A stretch of 64,000 nucleotides of DNA. It comes from Leisingera sp. NJS204. Lineage in GTDB: Bacteria > Pseudomonadota > Alphaproteobacteria > Rhodobacterales > Rhodobacteraceae. Each line of letters begins with the position of its first letter. Within the stretch, counting starts at the first letter, position 1. The DNA is taken from assembly GCF_004123675.1 (NCBI RefSeq), contig NZ_CP035417.1, positions 3,463,501 through 3,527,500 on the forward strand, written 5' to 3'. The translations under genes were made by a program, and so were the position numbers. The notes under the pieces were generated by a model. The model was not told the origin of the DNA. It did no database searches and saw only the letters and a list, made by a program, of their open reading frames with translations. Positions 46,766-54,238 of the stretch are shown piece by piece.

Positions 46766-47712
46766 GCACCGAAACGCTTTCCCCGAAATCCGAACCGTCG
46801 CGCTGGTCCAAGGCCTGGAATTCCAACATGGGCTACAGTTTCCGCCGCAACCCGGTGGCGATGGTCAGCATGATCATCTTCCTGGTGATTGCCGGAGCTG
46901 CCTTTCTGGCCCCGCTGATCGCGCCGTTTGACCCATACGATCCGGGGTCCATTGATATCATGAACTCGGAGTATCCGCCGGCCTGGGTCAGCGGTTCACT
47001 GCCTGAATTCATGCTGGGCACCGATGATCAGGGCCGCGATCTGTGGTCGACCATCCTGTATGGCACCCGGCTGTCGCTGCTGATCGGCATCTGCGCGGTT
47101 GCGCTGCAGGCCTTTCTGGGCATCTCCATCGGGCTGGTGGCCGGCTATGTCGGCGGCCGCTTGGACAGCCTGCTGATGCGGCTGGCAGACATCCAGCTGT
47201 CGTTCTCGACCCTGATGGTGGCGATCATCTTTCTGGCCGTGACCCAGGCGATGTTCGGGACTGATACCTTCAACCGCTATGCTGTCGTGTTCCTGATTGC
47301 CGTCATTGGCGTCGCGGAATGGCCGCAATATGCCCGCACCGTGCGCGCCACCGTGCTGGCCGAGAAGAAAAAGGAATATGTCGACAGCGCCCGCGTGCTG
47401 GGTTTTGGCCCGCTGCGGATCATGGTGCGGCACATCCTGCCGAACTCGCTGTCGCCGATCTTTGTGATCTCTACCGTGCAGGTCGCCAATGCGATCATCT
47501 CCGAGGCCTCGCTCAGCTTCCTGGGGCTGGGGATGCCACCCAGCCAGCCGTCGCTGGGCTCGCTGATTTCCTCGGGGTTTGATTACATCTTCTCGGGCAG
47601 CTGGTGGATCACCGCCATCCCCGGCGTGGTGCTGGTGGTTCTGGTCCTGGTCATTAATCTGCTGGGCGACTGGATGCGCGATGTCCTGAACCCGAAACTC
47701 TACAAGGGGTAA
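46762..47712 (+). CDS. ABC transporter permease, DppC type
   Basis: A 316-residue permease. N-terminal cytoplasmic segment then NPVAMVSMIIFLVIAGAAFL (TM1), APFDPYDPGSIDI and GTDDQGRDLWSTILYGTRLS, typical DppC text. EAA loop: EYVDSARVLGFGPLRIMVRH. The C-terminal GDWMRDVLNPKL is the usual DppC end. Pairs with the DppB-type permease. Confidence 0.95.
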   Translation: MSTETLSPKSEPSRWSKAWNSNMGYSFRRNPVAMVSMIIFLVIAGAAFLAPLIAPFDPYDPGSIDIMNSEYPPAWVSGSLPEFMLGTDDQGRDLWSTILYGTRLSLLIGICAVALQAFLGISIGLVAGYVGGRLDSLLMRLADIQLSFSTLMVAIIFLAVTQAMFGTDTFNRYAVVFLIAVIGVAEWPQYARTVRATVLAEKKKEYVDSARVLGFGPLRIMVRHILPNSLSPIFVISTVQVANAIISEASLSFLGLGMPPSQPSLGSLISSGFDYIFSGSWWITAIPGVVLVVLVLVINLLGDWMRDVLNPKLYKG

Positions 47713-47716
47713 CGCG

Positions 47717-48712
47717 ATGAGCCTTCTTTCCGTTCGCGACCTGACCGTGAAATTCGCCATGCGCGACGAGACGGTCACAGCCCTCAACGGCATTTCCTTT
47801 GATCTGGCCAAGGGCGAGCGCCTGGGCATCGTCGGCGAAAGCGGCGCCGGCAAGTCGATCACCGGGTTTTCGCTGATGAACCTGCTCAGCCGCCCCGGTT
47901 ACATCGACAATGGCCAGATCCTGTTCGATGGCGATGACGTCGTGCAGATGAACGACAAGCGCCTGCGCACCATGCGCGGCAACCGGATGGCGATGATCTT
48001 TCAGGATCCGATGGTGACGCTGAATCCGGTGCTGACCATCGGCCAGCAGATGGTTGAAACCCTGCTGGCGCACCGCAAGCTGAGCCGCGAAGAAGCGCGC
48101 CAGATCGCCATCGTCAAGCTCCGCGAAGTTTATATTCCGTCGCCGGAAGAACGTCTGGAACAATACCCGCACGAGCTGTCGGGCGGCATGCGCCAGCGGA
48201 TCATCATTGCAATTGCGCTGCTGCTTGATCCGCAGCTGATCATCGCGGATGAACCCACGACGGCGCTGGATGTGACCATCCAGGCCGACATCATGGAGCT
48301 GCTGCTGGAGCTGTGCCAGTCGAACCAGGTGGGGCTGATCCTGATCACTCACGATCTGGGCGTGGTCAGCCAGATGACCGAGCGCACGCTGGTCATGTAT
48401 GCCGGCCGCATCATCGAGGCGGGGCGCACGCGGGAAATCATCAATGATCCGCAGCACCCCTATACCCAGGGTCTGATCAACGCGCTGCCGCAGCAGACCG
48501 TGCCCGGCCAGCGGCTGAAGCAAATCCCCGGCAACATGCCGGGCCTTGCCAATGCACCCGCAGGCTGTGCCTTTAATCCGCGTTGCAAATACGCCACCGA
48601 CCTATGCCGCAGCCGGGTGCCGGAAACCGTGCAATACGGCGAGGTCGAAGTGGCCTGCCACGAGGTGCAGCGCCTGCACAGCGACGAAGACCGTAAGGAG
48701 GCACGGGCATGA
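47717..48712 (+). CDS. ABC transporter ATPase, DppD type
   Basis: A 331-residue ATPase. Walker A GESGAGKS (about 40), Q-loop FQDPMVTLNP, signature ELSGGMRQR (about 155), Walker B LLIADEPTTALDVT-type text and H-loop ITHDLGVV. The C-terminal oligopeptide motif has four cysteine-like positions (CAFNPRCKYATDLC). Four bases after the permease stop; its own stop overlaps the next start as ATGA. Confidence 0.95.
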   Translation: MSLLSVRDLTVKFAMRDETVTALNGISFDLAKGERLGIVGESGAGKSITGFSLMNLLSRPGYIDNGQILFDGDDVVQMNDKRLRTMRGNRMAMIFQDPMVTLNPVLTIGQQMVETLLAHRKLSREEARQIAIVKLREVYIPSPEERLEQYPHELSGGMRQRIIIAIALLLDPQLIIADEPTTALDVTIQADIMELLLELCQSNQVGLILITHDLGVVSQMTERTLVMYAGRIIEAGRTREIINDPQHPYTQGLINALPQQTVPGQRLKQIPGNMPGLANAPAGCAFNPRCKYATDLCRSRVPETVQYGEVEVACHEVQRLHSDEDRKEARA

Positions 48713-49752
48713 AAGACGCAAAGACTGACCGCCCGCTGCTGCAGATCAAGAACCTGGAAAAACGGTTCGATCTGGATCAGGGCTTCCTTGAGACGCTGAA
48801 GTTCAAACAGGGCAAGATCGTGCGGGAAAGCCGTGCGGTCCATGCGGTGAACAATGTCTCGCTGGAGGTGGGCCGCGGCGAGGCGCTGTGTGTGGTCGGC
48901 GAATCGGGCTGCGGGAAATCCACTGTGGCGCGGCTGGTGGCGGGCCTGCTGACCCCCACCGCAGGTGAAATCCATTATGACGGCCAGCGCATTGATGACC
49001 TGTCGCGCGGCGCTATGCAGCCCCTGCGCAAGAAGATCCAGATGATCTTCCAGAACCCCTATGCCTCGCTCAACCCGCGCATGACCATCCGGCAGGCGCT
49101 GGAGGAACCGGTGCGCCATCACAACCCCGGCGCCTCGGCGGCCGAGGTGCGCGACAAGGTGACCGAGGTGATGCTGTCGGTGGGGGTCGATCCCAGCTGG
49201 GCCAAGCGCTACCCGCATGAATTCTCCGGCGGCCAGCGCCAGCGGATCGCCATTGCCCGCGCTCTGACAGTGGACCCGGAATTCATCATCGCGGATGAGC
49301 CGATCAGCGCGCTGGACGTGTCGATCCAGGCGCAGGTGCTGAACCTGATGCTGGAAGCCAAGGAAAGCCGTGGCCTTACCTATCTGTTCATCACCCACGA
49401 CCTGAGCGTGGTAGAGCATTTCGGCACCCGTGTTGCGGTTCTGTACCTTGGGTCGGTTTGCGAGGTTGCGGACACGGCAACGCTGTTCTCCAACCCGAAA
49501 CACCCCTATACTCGGGCCTTGCTGTCCGCAGTGCCGCAGCTGAAGGATGACCGGCCGAACCACATCCGCCTCAAGGGCGAGATCCCGACGCCGATCAATC
49601 TGCCGCAAGGCTGTCCCTTCCAAAGCCGCTGCGCCTTTGCGGACGCACGATGCAAAAGTGAACAGCCAAAAGCCATTCACCAGCCCGATGGCAGCACCGT
49701 TGCTTGCCATGCTGTCGAGGAAGACAGGCTGGATGCGGTGGCCGCCGGTTAA
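48709..49752 (+). CDS. ABC transporter ATPase, DppF type
   Basis: A 347-residue ATPase. Walker A GESGCGKST (about 63), FQNPYASLNPRM, signature EFSGGQRQR, Walker B IIADEPISALDVS, H-loop ITHDLSVVEH, and the C-terminal CPFQSRCAFADARC motif of the peptide family. With the DppD-type ATPase it completes a heterodimeric motor. The LysR gene follows at 14 bases. Confidence 0.95.
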   Translation: MKDAKTDRPLLQIKNLEKRFDLDQGFLETLKFKQGKIVRESRAVHAVNNVSLEVGRGEALCVVGESGCGKSTVARLVAGLLTPTAGEIHYDGQRIDDLSRGAMQPLRKKIQMIFQNPYASLNPRMTIRQALEEPVRHHNPGASAAEVRDKVTEVMLSVGVDPSWAKRYPHEFSGGQRQRIAIARALTVDPEFIIADEPISALDVSIQAQVLNLMLEAKESRGLTYLFITHDLSVVEHFGTRVAVLYLGSVCEVADTATLFSNPKHPYTRALLSAVPQLKDDRPNHIRLKGEIPTPINLPQGCPFQSRCAFADARCKSEQPKAIHQPDGSTVACHAVEEDRLDAVAAG

Positions 49753-49766
49753 GACGGGACACCCAG

Positions 49767-50687
49767 TTGGACATCATCTGGCTTAAGGATTTCGAAGCTT
49801 TGGTCGCGTGCAAGAACTTCTCGCGCGCGGCCGAGGAACGCAATGTCAGCCAGCCGGCCTTCTCCCGCCGCATCCGGGCGCTGGAGAATGAGATCGGCGT
49901 GCGGCTGATCAACCGCGAAACCCTGCCGCTGACCCTGACCCCGGCGGGCGAGGTGTTCCTGTCCCAGTCCCGCATCATGCTGCGCACCTACGAGGAAACC
50001 ATCGAACGCTGCCAGACGATTGATGCCGCGGGCGAAAACGTGATCCGCTTTGCCGCTTCGCAGTCGCTTTACATGACGCATTACAAGACGCTGATCGCGC
50101 CCCTGGCCAGCGAGGGCGGGGTGGATACCGACCTCAATTCCACCTCCTGGGCCGCCGACCAGTTCGTCAGCGCGCTGCAGCAGGGCTATTGCGATGTGAT
50201 CCTGACCTACTGGCATCCGTCGATGGATTTCCTTGGGCCCCTGGAAGTCGCCAACTTCGAGCACCTGACCCTGTCCACCGACCGATATGTGCCGGTTTCC
50301 CGCACAACCCCTGACGGGCTGCCGGAATTTTCCTTTCCCAAAGGCGGCAAGGACGCGGTGCCGCTGTTGTCTTATGGCGCGGTCTCGGCGCTGCGCTCGG
50401 TTCAGGAATTCGCACTGGCACAGCTGTTGCCTGGCCAGAAGGTCTTTGTGGTCAACCAGAATGCGCTGGCCAACAGTGTCAAGGCGATGATCCAAGAGGG
50501 CTTTGGCATGGGCTGGCTGCCCCTCAGCCTGTGCCGTGAGGAGATTAAACAGGGGCGCTTTGCGGTGGTGGACGACCGGCTGGCCACCGATCTGGAAATC
50601 CGCCTTTACCGCGATCCGCGCAGCACCAAGCCGACGTTGGATGTTCTGTGGAAAAAGCTGCATATGTCCGCGCTGGAAACGGTTTGA
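49767..50687 (+). CDS. LysR-family regulator of the peptide-type ABC operon
   Basis: A 306-residue LysR protein. Helix-turn-helix NFSRAAEERNVSQPAFSRRI (about residues 17-36), RALENEIGVRLINRE following, then the effector domain. I chose TTG 49767, which gives the normal LysR opening DIIWLKDFEALV; the longer frame overlaps the ATPase gene with unlikely sequence. It is co-directional with and closely follows the transporter, so it probably regulates it. Ligand unknown. Confidence 0.88.
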   Translation: MDIIWLKDFEALVACKNFSRAAEERNVSQPAFSRRIRALENEIGVRLINRETLPLTLTPAGEVFLSQSRIMLRTYEETIERCQTIDAAGENVIRFAASQSLYMTHYKTLIAPLASEGGVDTDLNSTSWAADQFVSALQQGYCDVILTYWHPSMDFLGPLEVANFEHLTLSTDRYVPVSRTTPDGLPEFSFPKGGKDAVPLLSYGAVSALRSVQEFALAQLLPGQKVFVVNQNALANSVKAMIQEGFGMGWLPLSLCREEIKQGRFAVVDDRLATDLEIRLYRDPRSTKPTLDVLWKKLHMSALETV

Positions 50688-50724
50688 CCCTCATTACCCC
50701 GGAAACCTTAAGCACCGCTTCAAA

Positions 50725-50796
50725 ACAATAAAATCGCCCTACGGAGCCTTGTTTTATTGGCCGGAGCGAGAGAGTTCGAACCTTCAGTCCCTGCCT
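50725..50796 (-). pseudogene. Degenerate tRNA-Pro 3' half with its terminator
   Basis: Compared in reverse orientation, 50750-50796 matches the 3' half of the tRNA-Pro at 43594-43640 at 41 of 47 positions, including TTCGAACC and the TGG that would read CCA; similarity continues through the tRNA terminator to about 50725. It ends precisely where the insertion element starts. The anticodon half is absent. Confidence 0.85.
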
Positions 50797-50833
50797 TGAG
50801 TAGCCCCACTTGAGTGGTTCAAATTGAAAGTTA

Positions 50834-51599
50834 GTGCATGGTTGGCCTTTGGTCGCCGACATGATCGAGCTGACACGTCAGTGTGGCCGGTACGGCTACC
50901 GCCGGGTTGCGGCCCTGCTGCGGGACGCTGGCTGGCAGGTGAATGATAAACGTGTCGAACGTTTATGGCGGCGGGAGGGGCTGAAGGTTCCAAGGAAGCA
51001 GCCCAAGAGGGGACGGCTCTGGCTCAACCCTCTCGGGACATTGCTTCGCAATGCCCTGCCGGGCAGTGGACGGATCATGTGTCCGGCTGCGTCCGGAATA
51101 TCGCAACCACGTCTGGTCGTACGACTTTGCGCATCACCGAACGGATGATGGCAGGGCTTTTAGAACATTGAACATTCTGAACGAGTATAGCCGGGAATGC
51201 CTTGCGGTCCGAGTGAAGCGGAAGCGGAATGCAAACGAGGTCATCGATGCACTGACGGACCTGTTTATCCTACGTGGCGTGCCGGCATACATTCGGTCAG
51301 ACAATGGCCCTGAGTTCATTGCTGAGGCCGTCAGAAGCTGGATCAAAGCTGTCGGGGCCAAGACTGCTTTCATTGAACCGGGGTCGCCTTGGGAGAACGG
51401 ATACTGCGAAAATTTCAACGGGCGCATGCGGGACGAACTGCTGAACGGGGAGGTCTTCTACTCGCTGCGTGAAGCCCAAATTATCATCGAAAACTGGAGG
51501 AAGCATTACAACACCAAACGCCCCCGCAGTGCTCTGGGCTACCGCCCACCTGCGCCGGAGGCCATCGTCCTGATAGACCAAAGGCCAACCATGCGCTAA
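50834..51599 (+). pseudogene. Broken IS3-family transposase orfB
   Basis: Remnant of an IS3-type OrfB. The opening piece reads RQCGRYGYRRVAALLRDAGW and RLWRREGLKVPRKQPKRGR; after a 40-bp insertion at 51029-51068 the frame shifts and continues with VRLRPEYRNHVWSYDF, then IRSDNGPEFIAEAV and SPWENGYCENFNGRMRDELL. The catalytic D, D and E are all present in the second part. The 5' end is lost. Not expected to be active. Confidence 0.88.
51029..51068. repeat. 40-bp palindromic insertion in the transposase gene
   Basis: Between codons for ...LWLN and DGSCVRL... there are 40 extra bases. They form a hairpin GGG(A)CATTGC-TTC-GCAATGCCC at 51035-51056, with one bulged A, and a second short inverted piece CTGCCGGGCAG. 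The insertion causes the frameshift. Confidence 0.8.
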
Positions 51600-51633
51600 C
51601 TTTCAATTTGGACCACTCAAGTGGGGCTACTCA

Positions 51634-51835
51634 GTTTCACCAGATCGCATCCGCGAAGCTTGCTATCAATTGCCACATTGAACAGCGCAAGATCGCGCAG
51701 GTTGCCCGCCAGTTCGAGCCGCGCGCGGATCGCCCAGACCTGTTTCGGCAACAGTGGTCGTTTCTGGCCGATGATCCGGCCCTTGTTCCAGGCTCTTCGT
51801 TTCGGGGTGACAGCGGGAAGTTGGACTCTTGGCAT
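51634..51835 (-). pseudogene. N-terminal fragment of a tyrosine recombinase/integrase
   Basis: Begins at ATG 51835 with GGAGGGC upstream. The first 67 residues (PKRRAWNKGRIIGQKRPLLP, KQVWAIRARLELAGNLRDLA, FNVAIDSKLRGCDLVKL) match the N-terminal core-binding domain of a widespread phage-type integrase of about 200 residues. The rest, including the catalytic R-H-R-Y, is cut off by the insertion element. Confidence 0.85.
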
Positions 51836-52186
51836 AGTTTGCCCTCCAATCCTCCCGCCAAACCCAGAAATCAGCACAGCGCTGACGCCTCAGTTTACTG
51901 GTGGTTTGAATGACCGTTGTCAGGTTGTGTGTTCTTTGGGAAACGCCGCGGATGCATTGGGCCGGTCTGAGCCCAAACCACCGGGTGCTGCTCAATGCAC
52001 GAAAGGTCAGAAATCGAGCAAAGTTGTCCTTGGCCGTGGCAGCGTCAGCGTCAGCCCAAGGGAATCTTCTTCGTTCGTTTGATCTTCTTCAGAGCGGCAA
52101 CTAAAGAGCGGGCATTCGAGTTCAACGTTTCTTTACTGGCCGTTCAACCATCGGCCCATTCTTGGGATGCAATATATTTTTTTGGC
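51836..52186. other. Intergenic stretch without recognised gene
   Basis: About 350 bases of comparatively A/T-rich sequence after the integrase start. No reading frame with credible similarity and no clear terminator were found. Possibly part of the mobile-DNA remnant. Confidence 0.55.
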
Positions 52187-53167
52187 TCATCCCATTCGCA
52201 GCGCCAGGGCCTGCGACAGCACGCACATCAGTTCGAACATCAGTGACACTCCCAGCCATGCGGTACCGCCGGACTCGTCAAAGGGCGGCGACACTTCCAC
52301 CAGATCGGCGCCGATCAAGGTGACGCCCGCCAGTTCGCGGATCACCTGCTGCGCCTGAAAGCTGTTGGGGCCGCCGATTTCCGGCGTACCGGTGCCGGGG
52401 GCATAGGTGGGATCGACAAAATCGATGTCATAGGTGCAATAGGCGGGCTGGCTGCCCAGAATGCTGCGCACCTCTGCCATCACCTCATTGATGCCGCGGT
52501 CGAACAGCTCTTCCACGCGGATGATGCGGATGCCCTGCTCCAGGCCCCATTCGATGTCCTCAGTGTTATAGGCGGTGCCGCGGATACCGACCTGGACAAA
52601 GCGTTTCGGGTCAACCAGCCCTTCTTCCACCGCGCGGCGGAACGGGGTGCCGTGGGTGTATTTGCAGCCGCCGAAATAGCTGTCGAAGAGGTCAGTGTGG
52701 CTGTCGAACTGGACCAGCCCCAACGGGCCGCCCTGGGCCAGAGCGCGCAGGATCGGTAAGGTAATCAGGTGATCGCCGCCCGCGGTCATAGGGGTGATGC
52801 CCTGCTGTTTCAAGCCGGTGTAAAAGGCGGTGATGCGGTCCAGATTGTCCGGGATGTCCACCGGGTTGGGCGGCACGTCGCCCAGGTCGGCGCAGTTGAC
52901 GGCGGCGAAGGGGCTGATGCCGGTGACCGGGTTCATCGCCCGGATCATGGTGGAGTAATCGCGCAGCTGCCGCGGCCCGTGGCGGGCGCCGGGGCGGTTG
53001 GTGGTGCCGCCATCCCAGGGCACTCCCACCAGCCCCATCTGCACGTCGCTGAAACGGGGGTGCTCTGGCGTCAGCAACGGCAGCCGCATGAAGGTGGGCA
53101 CCCCGGCAAAGCGCGGAAGGTCCATGGCTGAGACCGGCTGAAAGAAGGTGTCGCCTGGCTGGGTCAT
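52187..53167 (-). CDS. Arginase/agmatinase-family ureohydrolase A
   Basis: A 326-residue manganese ureohydrolase. Metal ligands: GGDHLITLP (about 128; usual text GGDHS), FDSHTDLFD (about 151; usually DAHxD) and YDIDFVDPTYAPGTGTPEIG (about 240). With GTGTP loop and all metal residues kept, it should cleave a guanidino acid or amine to urea and an amine, as agmatinase and guanidinobutyrase do. The ATG overlaps the TGA of ureohydrolase B (ATGA). It is the last gene of the operon. Exact substrate is not decided. Confidence 0.85.
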   Translation of the reverse strand: MTQPGDTFFQPVSAMDLPRFAGVPTFMRLPLLTPEHPRFSDVQMGLVGVPWDGGTTNRPGARHGPRQLRDYSTMIRAMNPVTGISPFAAVNCADLGDVPPNPVDIPDNLDRITAFYTGLKQQGITPMTAGGDHLITLPILRALAQGGPLGLVQFDSHTDLFDSYFGGCKYTHGTPFRRAVEEGLVDPKRFVQVGIRGTAYNTEDIEWGLEQGIRIIRVEELFDRGINEVMAEVRSILGSQPAYCTYDIDFVDPTYAPGTGTPEIGGPNSFQAQQVIRELAGVTLIGADLVEVSPPFDESGGTAWLGVSLMFELMCVLSQALALRMG

Positions 53168-54153
53168 GCTGTTGCTCCGTTCTTCACGTTTTCCGCAATC
53201 ATCGAAATCATCTCGAACATGATGGCCGAGGCGGTCAGGGCGGTGATTTGGTTCGGGCTGTCCTTGGTCGGCATCATACAGACGATATCGCCGCCAACGA
53301 TATTCATGCCGCGCGCGCTGTGAAGCAGCGCCACGGCTTCGTCGATATCAAACCCCTTTTCGCCCGGCTCCAGATTGGACACTGCCGGCGCAATCGCAGG
53401 GTCAAGGCAATCAAGGTCAAAGGTGATGTAGACCGGCTTGCCCGCCATCACTTTCCGGATCTGCGCGATCACGTCCTCCAGCCCGCGTTTGCGGAATTCC
53501 TTCATGGTGACGATGTTGTAGCCGTAGTCATAAGACGGCTGCAGCCAGTCGAGCGTGCGGGGATGGCCGCGCAGCCCAATCTGCATGGAATGATGCGGGT
53601 CTACCTTGCCCTGATCAGCCAGATAGGCGCCCCAATGAGCGGCGGATTTCTTGGCGCCCAGGAAGTGGTCGACTTTGGTGAAGACGTCCGTATGGGCATC
53701 GAAATGCAGGAAGCAGACCGGCTCGCCCTTGGTGATCTGGCCGCAGCCGATAGCCTGCACGATGCCGCCGGTGATCGAGTGGTCGCCACCGACAGAGACA
53801 GGCCGGGCGCCTGCGGCATCGACCTTCTGGTAGAAGCGGGTGATCTGCTCGATGCAGTCTTCGTTGTCATTGGCGCGCGGGAAAGGCACATCGCCGACAT
53901 CGGTGATTTTGGCGGCTTCCCAGGGGTTCAGCTGGAATTCACCGTGCATCCGCCGCCCGACCGCCGAAACATTGCGCAGCGCGCGCGGGCCCAGATGCTG
54001 GTCGCGCTCGGTGGTGCCGTTGCCGGTGGAATGGGGCACGCCAACCAGGGCGATATCCTGGCCCTGCGGGCCTTCATTGGGGCAGCGGAACAGGGTGGGG
54101 ATGCCCCACCAATAGAGGTTCTCCATCATGGATTTCAGGTGTTCGTCAGCCAT
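53164..54153 (-). CDS. Arginase/agmatinase-family ureohydrolase B, altered substrate loop
   Basis: A 329-residue protein of the same superfamily: GGDHSITGG (about 120), FDAHTDVFTK (about 148) and TFDLDCLDPAIAP (about 240) retain all Mn ligands. The usual APGTGTPxxGG is replaced by APAVSNLEPGEKG, so substrate handling differs from agmatinase. ATG 54153 is chosen; an in-frame extension reads into low-complexity intergenic sequence. It follows the permease gene after a hairpin and overlaps ureohydrolase A. Confidence 0.83.
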   Translation of the reverse strand: MADEHLKSMMENLYWWGIPTLFRCPNEGPQGQDIALVGVPHSTGNGTTERDQHLGPRALRNVSAVGRRMHGEFQLNPWEAAKITDVGDVPFPRANDNEDCIEQITRFYQKVDAAGARPVSVGGDHSITGGIVQAIGCGQITKGEPVCFLHFDAHTDVFTKVDHFLGAKKSAAHWGAYLADQGKVDPHHSMQIGLRGHPRTLDWLQPSYDYGYNIVTMKEFRKRGLEDVIAQIRKVMAGKPVYITFDLDCLDPAIAPAVSNLEPGEKGFDIDEAVALLHSARGMNIVGGDIVCMMPTKDSPNQITALTASAIMFEMISMIAENVKNGATA

Positions 54154-54183
54154 GAGCAGTCTTTCGGGGTTAGAGGGAAAAGG

Positions 54184-54213
54184 GCCCCGATGCCAAAGTT
54201 GCGGCACCGGGGC
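54184..54213 (-). other. Intercistronic hairpin between permease and ureohydrolase B
   Basis: GCCCCGATGCC (54184-54194) and GGCACCGGGGC (54203-54213) pair with one mismatch. No T run, so partial termination or mRNA stabilisation rather than full termination. Confidence 0.6.
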
Positions 54214-54238
54214 AGTCCGGGACAGCCCGGGGGAGGGT

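Larger units (their letters stand above)
50797..51633 (+). mobile_element. Truncated IS3-family-like insertion element with extended inverted ends
   Basis: Starts TGAGTAGCCCCACTTGAGTG and ends with its reverse complement. The two ends match over about 58 bases with two differences, including the last codons of the transposase, so the left end appears to be an inverted copy of the right end. Only 837 bp; complete IS3-family elements are about 1.2-1.5 kb. The first transposase frame (orfA) and the start of orfB are missing. No target duplication is evident. Confidence 0.85.

Noticed and set aside
43556-50796. Direct attachment-site repeats bounding a 7-kb genomic island
   Set aside because: The tRNA-Pro fragment at 50725-50796 is inverted relative to the intact tRNA, so the two cannot be simple attL/attR of an excisable island. 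Reported instead as a rearranged scar.
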